Below are positions 52,853 through 61,924 of a stretch of 64,000 nucleotides of DNA, in pieces. Below the pieces are notes generated by a model. It saw only the letters and a program-made list of their open reading frames with translations, searched no databases and was not told the origin of the DNA. The stretch is taken from positions 3,616,501 to 3,680,500 of the forward strand of contig NZ_CP085530.1 of the NCBI RefSeq assembly GCF_020616155.1, in the 5' to 3' direction. The stretch is from Vogesella sp. XCS3 (GTDB lineage: Bacteria > Pseudomonadota > Gammaproteobacteria > Burkholderiales > Chromobacteriaceae). A program made the translations under genes and the position numbers. Numbering within the stretch: the stretch's first letter is position 1; each line of letters starts with the position of its first letter.

Positions 52853-54379
52853 CTAGCCTGCGGCGGGCTGTAGTGCCTCTGCTTTTGTTGACGCCTTGCG
52901 ATAGCGCGCCAGCCAGCCTTCCACCGCCGCGTCGGCACCAGCCGGCAGGTGCAGGCGCAGCTTGCTGCGCCGCCACAGAATGTCGTCGGCGCAGGTGGCC
53001 CATTCCTCTTCTACCAGGTAACGCAGCTCCGCTTCGTACAGGCCGGGCTGGATGGCTTCACCCAGGTCCGCCAGCGACACGGCCTTACCCAGCAGGGTAT
53101 GCACGCGGCTGCCGTAGGCGCGGGCCAGGCGCTGCGCCAGCGCGGCCGGCAGCCACGGCTTGTCGGCTTGCAGGCGCGCCACGAAGGCGTCGAAATCGCC
53201 ACCGGGCAGGTCGCCGCCCGGCAGTGCCTGGCCGGCGGTCCACGTTGGCCGCGTATTGCCCAGCAGCGGCGCCAGCTGGTCCACCACCTGCTCGGCCAGT
53301 TTGCGGTAGGTGGTGATCTTGCCGCCGAACACCGACAGCAGCGGCGCGCCGTCGGTATCCAGCTCCAGCGCGTAGTCGCGCGTTACGCCGCTGGCGTTGG
53401 CCGCGTCGTCGTCCAGCAGCGGGCGCACGCCGGAGTAGGTGGCTACCACGTCGGCCGGGGTGATCTGCTGTGTGAAATAGCGGTTGCTCATGCGGCACAG
53501 GTAGGCCACTTCGTCGCCGTCGATGGCTACTTGCGCGGCGTCGCCGTGGTATTCCACGTCGGTGGTACCGATCAGGGTGAAGTCCTGCTCGTACGGAATG
53601 GCAAAAATGATGCGCTTGTCCGGGTTCTGGAAGATGTAGGCGTACGGGTGCTCGAACAGGCGCTTGACGATGATGTGGCTGCCTTTTACCAAGCGGATGG
53701 CTTTGCTGGCTGGCGCCTGGATGACGCCGCCCAGCAGCTGCTGCACCCAGGGGCCGGCGGCGTTCACCACGGCACGGGCGTGCACGGTGGCTTGCTTGCC
53801 GTCGGCGCCTTGCAGCGTGGCTTGCCAACCGTCGCCGTGGCGGCTGGCGGCCACACAAGCGGTGCGGGTGAGGATGGTGGCGCCGCGCTCGGCGGCGTCG
53901 ATGGCGTTCAGCACCACCAGCCGCGCGTCGTTGACCCAGCCGTCGGAATACACAAAACCCTGGCGGTAGCTGGCTTGCAGCGGCTTGCCGGCCACGTGGC
54001 TGCCTAGCTGGATGCGCTCGCTACCCGGCAGCCGGCGGCGGCGCGCCAGGTGGTCGTACAGGAACAGGCCGCAGCGGATCAGCCACGCCGGGCGCTGGGC
54101 GGCATCGTGCGGCATCACGAAGCGCAGCGGCCACATGATGTGCGGCGCGGCGTCCAGCAGCACTTCGCGCTCTTGCAGCGCCTTGCGCACCAGGCCGAAC
54201 TCGTAATACTCCAGATAGCGCAGGCCGCCGTGGATCAGCTTGGTGCTGGCCGACGAGGTGTGCGCCGCCAGGTCGTCCTTCTCGCACAGCAGCACGCGCA
54301 GCCCGCGCCCTGCCGCATCGCGGGCAATGCCCGCGCCGTTGATGCCGCCACCGATCACCAGCAAGTCGTACTGTTCCAC
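52853..54379 (-). CDS. glpD: Aerobic glycerol-3-phosphate dehydrogenase
   Basis: A 508-residue membrane-associated FAD enzyme that oxidises glycerol 3-phosphate to dihydroxyacetone phosphate and feeds electrons to quinone. VIGGGINGAGIARDAAGRG is the FAD-binding motif; STKLIHGGLRYLEYYEFGLV and FGGKITTYRKLAE are hallmarks. I chose the GTG at 54379 (AAAGGA eight bases upstream) because the next in-frame ATG lies in non-coding upstream sequence. A variant repeat lies right upstream. Confidence 0.95.
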   Translation of the reverse strand: MEQYDLLVIGGGINGAGIARDAAGRGLRVLLCEKDDLAAHTSSASTKLIHGGLRYLEYYEFGLVRKALQEREVLLDAAPHIMWPLRFVMPHDAAQRPAWLIRCGLFLYDHLARRRRLPGSERIQLGSHVAGKPLQASYRQGFVYSDGWVNDARLVVLNAIDAAERGATILTRTACVAASRHGDGWQATLQGADGKQATVHARAVVNAAGPWVQQLLGGVIQAPASKAIRLVKGSHIIVKRLFEHPYAYIFQNPDKRIIFAIPYEQDFTLIGTTDVEYHGDAAQVAIDGDEVAYLCRMSNRYFTQQITPADVVATYSGVRPLLDDDAANASGVTRDYALELDTDGAPLLSVFGGKITTYRKLAEQVVDQLAPLLGNTRPTWTAGQALPGGDLPGGDFDAFVARLQADKPWLPAALAQRLARAYGSRVHTLLGKAVSLADLGEAIQPGLYEAELRYLVEEEWATCADDILWRRSKLRLHLPAGADAAVEGWLARYRKASTKAEALQPAAG

Positions 54380-54472
54380 CGTTCTATCCTTTGCGTCACG
54401 TTGGCCGCATGCGGCCGCCTGATTGATTCCAGTGTAGAAGATAGTGAAATCACGATCACAAAGCAACACAAA

Positions 54473-54522
54473 ACGAACATTAAATGTTTGAAAAATGTTT
54501 GATGTGTGATTTGAACGAACAT
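54473..54522. promoter_or_regulatory. Candidate GlpR operators upstream of glpD
   Basis: Half-sites resembling the E. coli GlpR core ATGTTCG occur as ACGAACAT (54473-54480), ATGTTTG (54484-54490), ATGTTTG (54495-54501) and ACGAACAT (54515-54522). The 16-base segment starting at 54484 matches one at 57074 with a single difference. Confidence 0.6.
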
Positions 54523-54640
54523 CCCATCTGGCAAGGCATGCAAGCGGCTGTGTTGCTCCTCACTAAGGAACCCGGCCTGCACCCCGTGTCGCGCTGCACG
54601 CTGGTGTGGCGGGGGCGTGGCCAGTCGCGGGCGTTAAAAA

Positions 54641-54666
54641 GCCGCTCCCCGTTGCGGGCGAGCGGC
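54641..54666 (-). terminator. Terminator after glpF
   Basis: GAGCGGC (54660-54666) pairs with GCCGCTC (54641-54647); read on the - strand it is followed by five T. Confidence 0.85.
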
Positions 54667-54691
54667 TTGCAGGCGGTGCCTGGGTAGGCGA

Positions 54692-55396
54692 TCAGGCGAT
54701 GCCGTGTGCCACAGCGGCCAGCGTGGCGCCCAGCAGCGAACCCACTACCGGTACCCAGCTGTACGACCAGTCGCTGTCGCGTTTGCCCTTGATCGGCAGC
54801 AGCGCGTGCATGATGCGCGGCGCCAGGTCGCGGGCCGGGCTCATGGCGTAGCCGGTGGTGCCGCCCAGCGACACGCCGATGCCCAGTACCAGCAGCGCTA
54901 CCGGCAGCGCGTCCATGGCGCCCAGCGAAATCTTGGGCGACACCATGCTGAGGATGGCAAACACCAGTACGAAGGTGGCAAGCACTTCCGACAGCAGGTT
55001 GCCAGTGGTGCTGCGGATGGCCGGGCCGGTGCAGAACACCGCCAGCTTGGTATCGGCGCAGTCGGTGTGGTCGAAGTGGTCGCGGTACACCAGCCACATC
55101 AGCAGCGCGCCGGCCATGCCGCCCAGCATCTGCGCCAGGATGTAGCCCGGGGCGTCGGCCCAGGCAAACTTGCCGGCGACCGCCAGCGCCACGGTTACCG
55201 CAGGGTTCAGGTGCGCGCCGCTGATGGCAGCCACGCTGAACACGCCGACAAACACCGCCATCGCCCAGCCGAAGGCGATGACGATCAGGCCGCTGTTGTG
55301 GCCTTTGGTGTTTTTGAGGATGACGTTGGCGACCACGCCGTTGCCCAGCAGCACCAGCAGGGCAGTACCGATGAATTCACCGAATAAGGGGTTCAT
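54692..55396 (-). CDS. glpF: Glycerol uptake facilitator (aquaglyceroporin)
   Basis: A 234-residue MIP-family channel with six helices. The first pore motif is normal (AHLNPAVTVAL, NPA 64-66), but the second reads MSPARD: SPA at 186-188 instead of NPA. The flanking ARD is kept, as in GlpF-type glycerol channels. ATG at 55396 was chosen over longer frames. It follows glpK by 120 bases that include a repeat copy. It should admit glycerol across the inner membrane. Confidence 0.92.
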   Translation of the reverse strand: MNPLFGEFIGTALLVLLGNGVVANVILKNTKGHNSGLIVIAFGWAMAVFVGVFSVAAISGAHLNPAVTVALAVAGKFAWADAPGYILAQMLGGMAGALLMWLVYRDHFDHTDCADTKLAVFCTGPAIRSTTGNLLSEVLATFVLVFAILSMVSPKISLGAMDALPVALLVLGIGVSLGGTTGYAMSPARDLAPRIMHALLPIKGKRDSDWSYSWVPVVGSLLGATLAAVAHGIA

Positions 55397-55516
55397 GATG
55401 TGTTCCTTGCAAAAAGGGGGACCACCCGTGCCACCTCGTGGGCTGGCACCGGGCAGGTCGGTATTAAGGGGGCGTGCGGCCAAGCTCAGGTTGGCCGCAA
55501 ACAGGCTGGCGGGCGC

Positions 55517-57019
55517 TTACTGTTGGTCGCCAGCCCAGGCAATGGCGGCGCGGGTGGCGCGGTGCCAGCCGGCCACGTAGCGGGCCACGGCGTCGGGGCT
55601 TTGCTGCGGGGCAAAGCGCGTATCCAGCTGCCATTGGCCCTGGATGTCGTCGGTGCTCTGCCAGTAGCCGACGGCCAGGCCGGCCAGGTAGGCGGCGCCC
55701 AGGGCGGTGGTTTCGGTGATTTTAGGGCGTGCCACGGCGGTGCCCAGAATGTCGCTCTGGAACTGCATCAGCACGTTGTTGACGCTGGCGCCGCCGTCCA
55801 CGCGCAGCTCGGCGATGGTGATGCCGGAGTCGGCCTGCATGGCGCCCAGCACGTCCATGGTCTGGAACGCGATGCTGTCCAGCGCGGCGCGGGCAATGTG
55901 CGCGGCGTGGGTGCCTTGCGTCATGCCCACCAGGGTGCCGCGGGCTTCGGCGTTCCAGTGCGGTGCGCCCAGGCCGGCAAAGGCCGGTACCAGGTACACG
56001 CCGTCGCTGTCGGCCACTTGCGCCGCCAGCGGGCCCACGTCGCTGGACTGCTTGATGATGCCCAGGCCGTCACGCAGCCATTTCACCACCGAGCCGCCGA
56101 TGAAGATGCTGCCTTCCAGCGCGTACTGCACCTTGTCGCCCACTTGCCAGGCGATGGTGGTCAGCAGCTTGTTGTGCGATGGCACCGGTTTGTCGCCGGT
56201 GTTCATCATCATGAAGCAGCCGGTGCCGTAGGTATTTTTCACCATGCCAGGCGTGGTGCACTGCTGGCCGAACAGCGCGGCCTGCTGGTCGCCGGCCACA
56301 CCGGCGATGGGGATGGTCACGCCCAGATGCGCGGCGTGGGTATGGCCGTATACCTCGCTGGAGCTTTTCACCTGCGGCAGCATGCTGGCCGGGATGCCCA
56401 GGATATCCAGCAGCTCGTCGTCCCACTGCAGGGTGTGGATGTTGTACAGCATGGTGCGCGAGGCGTTGGACACGTCGGTGACGTGCACCTCGCCGTGGGT
56501 CAGTTGCCAGATCAGCCAGCTATCGATGGTGCCGAAAGCCAGCTTGCCGGCCTGCGCGCGTTCGCGGGCGCCGGGCACGTTATCCAGAATCCAGCGCACC
56601 TTGGTGCCGGAGAAGTAGGCGTCTACCAGCAGGCCGGTCTTGTTGCGGATGGTGTCGGCCAGGCCGCGGGCGCGGATGTCGTCGCAGAAGCCCGCAGTGC
56701 GGCGGTCTTGCCATACGATGGCGTTGTACACCGGCTGGCCGGTTTCGCGATCCCACACCACGGTGGTTTCACGCTGGTTGGTAATGCCGATAGCGGCAAT
56801 GCGGCTGCCCGGCACGCCGGCGCGGGCCAGTGCCTCGGCCGCCACGCCCACCTGGCCGGCCCAGATTTCCATCGGGTCGTGCTCCACCCAGCCGGCTTGC
56901 GGGTAGATCTGGCGGAATTCCTTCTGCGCGCTGGCCACCATGTCACCGCTACGGTTGAACAGGATGGCACGCGAGCTGGTTGTCCCCTGGTCGAGGGCGA
57001 GAATGAAAGTGTCTTGCAT
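55517..57019 (-). CDS. glpK: Glycerol kinase
   Basis: A 500-residue FGGY-family kinase that phosphorylates glycerol to glycerol 3-phosphate. [15 protein letters not shown] is the N-terminal phosphate motif, followed by [26 protein letters not shown] and [26 protein letters not shown] precedes the ATG. It begins the glpK-glpF-glpD direction on the - strand. Confidence 0.97.
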   Translation of the reverse strand: MQDTFILALDQGTTSSRAILFNRSGDMVASAQKEFRQIYPQAGWVEHDPMEIWAGQVGVAAEALARAGVPGSRIAAIGITNQRETTVVWDRETGQPVYNAIVWQDRRTAGFCDDIRARGLADTIRNKTGLLVDAYFSGTKVRWILDNVPGARERAQAGKLAFGTIDSWLIWQLTHGEVHVTDVSNASRTMLYNIHTLQWDDELLDILGIPASMLPQVKSSSEVYGHTHAAHLGVTIPIAGVAGDQQAALFGQQCTTPGMVKNTYGTGCFMMMNTGDKPVPSHNKLLTTIAWQVGDKVQYALEGSIFIGGSVVKWLRDGLGIIKQSSDVGPLAAQVADSDGVYLVPAFAGLGAPHWNAEARGTLVGMTQGTHAAHIARAALDSIAFQTMDVLGAMQADSGITIAELRVDGGASVNNVLMQFQSDILGTAVARPKITETTALGAAYLAGLAVGYWQSTDDIQGQWQLDTRFAPQQSPDAVARYVAGWHRATRAAIAWAGDQQ

Positions 57020-57375
57020 AAAGCTCTCCTTGGGCGCGGGCGCCTTTGTTGTCTTGTGTTTTTTGTTTGATTTATGTTTGTAAAATGTTGTTTTTGTTTT
57101 CGGGTGATTCTAGGCCGCTGGCATCGGCTGTCAATATCCCCCGCGCAAAATTTGTCTGCGCCCGGTTTATCGGGGTGTGTGCTGTGGTGTAGTCGGTTGG
57201 CTACAAGTTGTTGCATGGCAAGGTAAAAAGCGGCTGCCCAAGCGTAGTTCGCTTGCCATTGCCGCCCGTGGCCGGGCTTGTAACAGATTGTGCATTGCAA
57301 ACGCTTGGTGGCTAGTACCAATGCAAACAGGGTTGGCCGCGGCCAACCCTGTTGTTGTGTATTACCTGGCTTGCT
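57020..57375 (-). promoter_or_regulatory. Upstream region of glpK with candidate GlpR site
   Basis: The 356 bases ahead of glpK hold an AT-rich promoter-like patch (57045-57105) with ATGTTTG plus TAAAATGTT (57074-57089), nearly identical to the glpD-upstream segment. The rest holds no gene and ends at the repeat palindrome. Confidence 0.55.
57326..57353. repeat. 28-base perfect palindrome made of two repeat copies
   Basis: Two head-to-head repeat cores (57331-57340 and 57339-57348) overlap at GC and extend into AACAG / CTGTT arms. It lies just behind the stop of the DJ-1 gene (-) and may act as a terminator, although its loop would be very small and the T tract is weak. Confidence 0.8.
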
Positions 57376-58059
57376 TTAGTGGCTTAGGCGCGCCAGCAGT
57401 GCGTGTGCCACGGCTTCGGACGAGGCCGGGTTCTGGCCGGTGATCAGCAGGCCGTCTTCCACCACGAACGGTGCCCAGTCGGCGCCCTTGCGGTACAGGC
57501 CGCCTTTGGCCTGCAGCGCGTCTTCCACCAGCAGCGGCACGATGGCGGTGAGCTGCACTGCGTCTTCTTCGCTATTGCTGAAACCGGTGACCTGTTTGCC
57601 GGCCACCAGCGGTGTGCCGTCGGCCGCTTGCGCGTTTACCAGCGCGGCGCTGGCGTGGCACACGGCGGCCAGCGGTTTGCCCGCGGCCACGGTGTCGGCG
57701 ATCAGGCGCAGCGAATCGGCGTTGTCCACCAGGTCCCACAGCGGGCCGTGGCCGCCAGGGTAGAACACCGCGTCGTAGTCGGCGGCGTTGACGCTGGCCA
57801 GCGGCAGGGTGTCGGCCAGGCGGGCTTGCAGCGCGCTGTCAGCGTCAAAGCGCTGGGTAGCCGGGGTGGCAAACGCCGGGTCGGCGCTTTTCGGGTCGAT
57901 CGGCGGCTGGCCGCCTTGCGGCGAAGCCAGGGTGATGGCGACGCCGGCGTCGGCCAGTGCGTAGTAGGGGGCTGCAAACTCTTCTACCCAGAAGCCGGTT
58001 TTATGGCCGGTATCGCCCAGCTGGTCGTGGCTGGTCAGTACAAACAGAACGTGTTTCAT
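57376..58059 (-). CDS. DJ-1/PfpI-family protein (type 1 glutamine amidotransferase-like)
   Basis: A 227-residue DJ-1 superfamily protein. The nucleophile-elbow block AAVCHASAALVNA has the reactive Cys; FWVEEFAAPYYAL gives the conserved Glu, and YPGGHGPLWDL follows. The layout is that of Hsp31/YhbO-like glyoxalase III or deglycase proteins, close to E. coli HchA-type chaperones. It closes the nem operon, which fits defence against reactive carbonyls. Confidence 0.9.
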   Translation of the reverse strand: MKHVLFVLTSHDQLGDTGHKTGFWVEEFAAPYYALADAGVAITLASPQGGQPPIDPKSADPAFATPATQRFDADSALQARLADTLPLASVNAADYDAVFYPGGHGPLWDLVDNADSLRLIADTVAAGKPLAAVCHASAALVNAQAADGTPLVAGKQVTGFSNSEEDAVQLTAIVPLLVEDALQAKGGLYRKGADWAPFVVEDGLLITGQNPASSEAVAHALLARLSH

Positions 58060-58080
58060 GGTGTGTGTCTCGTAATGACC

Positions 58081-58100
58081 TGCGGCCAAGGTTGGCCGCA
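58081..58100. repeat. Near-palindromic repeat pair
   Basis: TGCGGCCAA and TTGGCCGCA arms with GG between them; only the second is a full core copy (58090-58099). It lies between the old-yellow-enzyme gene and the DJ-1 gene of the nem operon. Confidence 0.7.
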
Positions 58101-58154
58101 GGCAATGTCATCGCGGTGTACCCGCTGCTGGCAAGCCAGCGACGGGCAGGGGGC

Positions 58155-59255
58155 TTACTGGCCCAGGGCCGGGTAGTCGGTGTAGCCCTCGGCGCCACCG
58201 CCGTAGAAGGTTTCCGGGCGCGGCGGGTTCAGCGGCGCGCCGGCGGCCAGGCGTGCCGGCAGGTCGGGGTTGGCGATGAAGCTGCGGCCAAAGGCCACGG
58301 CGTCGATCAGGCCGGCGCCGATCAGCTTCTCGGCTTTTTCCAGCGTGTAGCCACCGGCTGCCACGATGGTGCCGGGGTAGACGGCACGCACGCGCTGGCG
58401 GAAGTCGTCGCTCCAGGCCGGGCCACCGGCCCAGTCCGGCTCCGACAGGTGCAGGAAGGCGATGTTGCGCTTGGCGATTTCGCCGATCAGGTACAGCGCC
58501 ATCTCTTGCTGGTCGGTTTCCGACAGGCCGTTGAATACGCCCAGCGGCGACAGGCGGATGCCCACATGGTCGGCATCCCATTCGGCGATCACCGCGTCCA
58601 GCACTTCCAGCACAATGCGGGCGCGGTTTTCCACGCTGCCACCGTACTGGTCGGTACGCTGGTTGGCCGCCGGCGACAGGAACTGGTCCAGCAGGTAGCC
58701 GTGGGCGCCGTGGATTTCCACCAGGTCGAAGCCGGCGCGGCGCGCGTTGTCAGTGGCGCGGCGGTAGTCTTCGATCAGGTCGGCGATTTCGGCGGTTTCC
58801 AGCGCACGCGGGGTGGATACCGGGGCGCGCACCAGCTGGCCGTTTTCGTCACGGATATTGGTGTTGCTGTTGGCCGCAATGGCGGACGGCGCCACCGGGG
58901 CTTCGCCGCCCGGCTGCAGGCTGTTATGCGAGATGCGGCCGGTGTGCCACAGCTGGATGGCGATCTTGCCGCCTTCAGCGTGCACGGCGTCGTTCACGCG
59001 CTGCCACATCTGGATCTGGTCTTCGCTGTAGATGCCCGGCGCGCCGGCGTAGCCCTTGGCGGTGGGGGAGATGTGGGTGCCTTCGTTAATGATCAGGCCG
59101 GCACCGGTGCGCTGGCGGTAGTACGCGATGGCCAGCTCGGTGGGCACGTCGCCCGGCTCGGTGTTGCGCAGGCGGGTCAGCGGTGCCATCAGCACACGGT
59201 TGTTCAGGGTAACGGCGCCCAGGCGCACGGGGGTCAGCAGTTTATCGGCTTGCAT
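58155..59255 (-). CDS. nemA: Old-yellow-enzyme flavoprotein, N-ethylmaleimide reductase type
   Basis: A 366-residue FMN reductase of electrophilic alkenes and nitro compounds. Catalytic blocks include [40 protein letters not shown] and [13 protein letters not shown]. Length and order match NemA and xenobiotic reductases. It follows the nitroreductase gene by 21 bases and precedes the DJ-1 gene. Confidence 0.94.
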   Translation of the reverse strand: MQADKLLTPVRLGAVTLNNRVLMAPLTRLRNTEPGDVPTELAIAYYRQRTGAGLIINEGTHISPTAKGYAGAPGIYSEDQIQMWQRVNDAVHAEGGKIAIQLWHTGRISHNSLQPGGEAPVAPSAIAANSNTNIRDENGQLVRAPVSTPRALETAEIADLIEDYRRATDNARRAGFDLVEIHGAHGYLLDQFLSPAANQRTDQYGGSVENRARIVLEVLDAVIAEWDADHVGIRLSPLGVFNGLSETDQQEMALYLIGEIAKRNIAFLHLSEPDWAGGPAWSDDFRQRVRAVYPGTIVAAGGYTLEKAEKLIGAGLIDAVAFGRSFIANPDLPARLAAGAPLNPPRPETFYGGGAEGYTDYPALGQ

Positions 59256-59276
59256 GAGGTGTCCTTTGCTTGCGGT

Positions 59277-60017
59277 TTAGCGGTCGAATCCAAAGCCCTG
59301 GGCGCGTGCTACCGGGGCTACTTGCGGGAAATACACTTGCTGGTAATAGCGGGCAATGCTCTGGCTCCACGGCTCGCCGTCGGCGCGGCCCAGGTTTTGC
59401 CAGTGCTGCTGCAGGGTCTGGTCGTAGGCGGCGATGTGGCCGGGCAGGGCGGCGGCGTCGTAGCGCTCGCTGTGGGCAAACGTGGCCAGCGGCAGGCGCG
59501 GCTTCACGGCGCTGTCGTCGGCGCTGTAACCCAGCACCACGCCTGCCAGCGGAAAGGTGAGCTCGGGCAGGCCCAGCAGCTCGATCATGGCGGCCGGGTC
59601 GCGGCGGATACCGCCAATCGGCACCACGCCCAGGCCGGCGGCGCGGGCGGCGGTCATCAGGTTGCCCATGGTGATGCCGGCGTCCACAGCGGCCACGGCA
59701 AAGCCTTCCACGCTGTCGTGAATCACCTGTTCGCTACCGGCGGCAGCCACGCCCAGGCGGGTCTTGTAGAAGTCGGCCACTACGGCAACGAATACCGGTG
59801 CCTGCGCAATCCACGGCTGGCCGCCGGCGATCTCGGCAATGCGCGCGCGGCGGGCGGCGTCCTGTACCACCACCAGCGATACCTGCTGGCCGTTGATGGA
59901 GGTAGGGCCGTGCCAGGCGGCACGCAGTACCGCGTCCAGCACCTCGGCCGGTACGGGTTTGTCCTGGTAGCTGCGGATACTGCGGTGTTGCTGCATCTGT
60001 TCAATCGCGTTGTTCAT
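59277..60017 (-). CDS. NAD(P)H-dependent nitroreductase (NfsA-like)
   Basis: A 246-residue FMN nitroreductase. The opening HRSIRSYQDKPV and SINGQQVSLVVVQD, plus the C-terminal GFDR, follow the NfsA/FRP fold. GGAG sits before the ATG, and an operator-like site sits ahead at 60042-60056. It belongs to the nemR-nitroreductase-nemA-DJ-1 cluster. Confidence 0.9.
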   Translation of the reverse strand: MNNAIEQMQQHRSIRSYQDKPVPAEVLDAVLRAAWHGPTSINGQQVSLVVVQDAARRARIAEIAGGQPWIAQAPVFVAVVADFYKTRLGVAAAGSEQVIHDSVEGFAVAAVDAGITMGNLMTAARAAGLGVVPIGGIRRDPAAMIELLGLPELTFPLAGVVLGYSADDSAVKPRLPLATFAHSERYDAAALPGHIAAYDQTLQQHWQNLGRADGEPWSQSIARYYQQVYFPQVAPVARAQGFGFDR

Positions 60018-60041
60018 CACAAGCTCCGAAGAATAAGTTAT

Positions 60042-60056
60042 TAGACCAGTCGTCTA
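60042..60056. promoter_or_regulatory. NemR-type operator ahead of nitroreductase
   Basis: TAGAC - five bases - GTCTA inverted repeat, 25 bases upstream of the nitroreductase start. Confidence 0.65.
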
Positions 60057-60106
60057 GATTGTGCTTCAAAAAAACCGCCTGCGCGTGGGCAAACGGTGTG
60101 TGTCTA

Positions 60107-60724
60107 TCAGGCTGCCGGGCGGCAGGGCGCCAGCTGGCCTTCGGTATGGATCATCGCGGCCTGCAGCGGCAGCAGGCTATGCTGCGTTTTCTGCATCAGC
60201 GCGGCGCCCAGCCACAGGCTGTACAGCGCGTAGGCGGTTTCATCCGGCGGCAGCTGCGGCTTGATGCTGCCGTCGGCCTGGCCAGCGCGAATGCACGCGG
60301 CCAACCTGTGCACGATGGCGTCCATGCCTTCGTGCAGTGCCAGCCGCATCGGCTCGGACAGGTCGGACACCTCGGCCGCCAGCTTCACCGCCAGGCAGCT
60401 GTGCGCCTCGCAGCGGGCGTGGTGGTCCAGCCATTGCCGGAAGTAGGCCAGCAGCCGGGCCCGGCCATCGCCGATGCTGTCATCGGCCAGCAGCAGGCCG
60501 ACACGCTCGCGGTACACCGCAAAATAGCGGGTCAGCATGGCCACGCCGAAGTCTTCTTTCGACTTGAAGTAATGATAAAACGACCCCTTGGGTACCCCGG
60601 CTTCGTTCAAGAGCTCGGTCAGGCCCATCGCGGTAAAGCTGCGGCCATGGATCAGCGCCTCGCCAGTAGCCAGGATGTGTTCGCGGGTGTCGGTGTGCAG
60701 TCGTTCTCGTGCCATGGGGTGCAT
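60107..60724 (-). CDS. nemR: TetR-family repressor, NemR type
   Basis: A 205-residue TetR-family repressor with an N-terminal helix-turn-helix (GLTELLNEAGVPKGSFYHYFKSK) and a ligand domain holding HSCLAVKLAAEVSDLSEPMR, the region of the redox-active Cys in E. coli NemR. A Met at position 4 is an alternative start. TAGAC inverted repeats stand ahead of this gene and of the next. It likely senses electrophiles and hypohalous stress. Confidence 0.92.
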   Translation of the reverse strand: MHPMARERLHTDTREHILATGEALIHGRSFTAMGLTELLNEAGVPKGSFYHYFKSKEDFGVAMLTRYFAVYRERVGLLLADDSIGDGRARLLAYFRQWLDHHARCEAHSCLAVKLAAEVSDLSEPMRLALHEGMDAIVHRLAACIRAGQADGSIKPQLPPDETAYALYSLWLGAALMQKTQHSLLPLQAAMIHTEGQLAPCRPAA

Positions 60725-60735
60725 GATAGTGCAAA

Positions 60736-60751
60736 TAGACTGGTCAGTCTA
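60736..60751. promoter_or_regulatory. NemR-type operator ahead of nemR
   Basis: TAGAC - TGGTCA - GTCTA, 12 bases upstream of the nemR start; suits autoregulation. Confidence 0.65.
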
Positions 60752-60902
60752 GTGGTGTTCGGGTGGGGGCGCGGGCTGATCTTGTCACTGGCGTGGCAAC
60801 TGAATCGCGCCTACCTATCCCGGATAGTTGGTGAACCTAAGGCTAGGCGGTACAAGGAGGCGCCGCTAGCAAGCCGAAAAGTGCAGGGTTGACGCCGTAA
60901 AG

Positions 60903-61466
60903 TTATGGCCGCACGCGGGAATACACACGGGTATGCCTGAGCTCGCCCTGCACGTTCAGGCGGTCGTTACGCAAGGTTCCCTCCAGCTGAAACCCCGCCC
61001 GCTCGGCCAGGCGCCAACTGGCCATGTTCAGTTCGTCGGTCGTCAGGAAAACGCGGTTTGCCCCCAGTTGCTGCAGCGCGTATTCCGTTAGTGCGGCCAC
61101 CCCTTCAGTAATGAATCCCTTGCCGAGAAATCGGCTGTGCCCCCAGTAGCCCACCTCAAACTGGCGCAGTTGCCAGTCGGCATGATGCAAGCCGCTACCG
61201 CCCACAAGCGCGCCTGATGCCTTATCAATGAAGAAAGCCATCAGGTCCTCGTTGAGCAAAAAGCGCGCATAAGCGCGACGGCAGGAAGCCTCTGATTCAG
61301 CCAACGATGGCGGGGGGTAAACCCAGCCAAGCCAGGGTTTGAGCTGCTCGCAGGATTCCACTATTGCAGCATTGAACATGGCGCCATCACCTGGGCGTGC
61401 CACGCGCACCAGTAGCCTGTCGGTTTCAAGTGACTCGGGGAGTTGATCTAGGGGGACGGGTTGCAT
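60903..61466 (-). CDS. GNAT-family acetyltransferase (RimJ/RimL type)
   Basis: A 187-residue acetyltransferase of the RimJ/RimL group. ETDRLLVRVARPGD begins the domain; GYWGHSRFLGKGFITEGVAALTEYAL is the acetyl-CoA block, with LGANRVFLTTDELNMASWRLAERAGF following. Target may be ribosomal protein N-termini or an antibiotic; none is indicated. It is isolated, with AT-richer flanks. Confidence 0.9.
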   Translation of the reverse strand: MQPVPLDQLPESLETDRLLVRVARPGDGAMFNAAIVESCEQLKPWLGWVYPPPSLAESEASCRRAYARFLLNEDLMAFFIDKASGALVGGSGLHHADWQLRQFEVGYWGHSRFLGKGFITEGVAALTEYALQQLGANRVFLTTDELNMASWRLAERAGFQLEGTLRNDRLNVQGELRHTRVYSRVRP

Positions 61467-61924
61467 ATGGGGCCTAAAGTAGCAGTGAGAGACATCCGGA
61501 GCGCAAAGCGCGGAGGAAACCTGCAAGCGCAGCTTACAGGCCGCCCCTCTAGACCGCCTGGTTAGAGAGATTTCAATCGCCCCCGCATACCGCATCGGTA
61601 GCCATTTGGATAGGTCACCACCTTATGGATGGCTCCCAAGCTGGCTAGTTGGAAGTGGGAGAGTCGCTGCTGCAGCCCCGACTGCAGGCATGTTAGCACA
61701 TGGGCATTGTCGTCTGTTTTGTCCCTGACGTTACCGCATACGAGGCTGGTCATCCGCACCGTTTTGCCGACGCTGGTTTTGGCATGGCGGCGCGGGTGGC
61801 AGCACGATTTGAACAAGTCAGAACCGTTATCTGCTGGCTACGCCAGACAATGCCGCAGTATTGCTAGCAAGTTGCCCTATACTGGCAATAAATCATACTT
61901 AATGCTTGCTGATACCGTACCGAC
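61467..61924. other. Gap between GNAT and EAL genes, no supported gene
   Basis: These 458 bases hold no gene I trust. An open frame of 84 codons on the - strand (61562-61816) shows no family, no convincing ribosome site and no neighbour-like codon bias. Base composition is more mixed than the flanks. The EAL gene promoter should lie at its right end. Confidence 0.4.

Noticed and set aside
55400-57070. Open frame of 556 codons antisense to glpK
   Set aside because: glpK is complete on the other strand with family motifs throughout.
57957-60044. Open frame of 695 codons antisense to nemA and the nitroreductase gene
   Set aside because: It spans two real genes and the gap between them; no motif.
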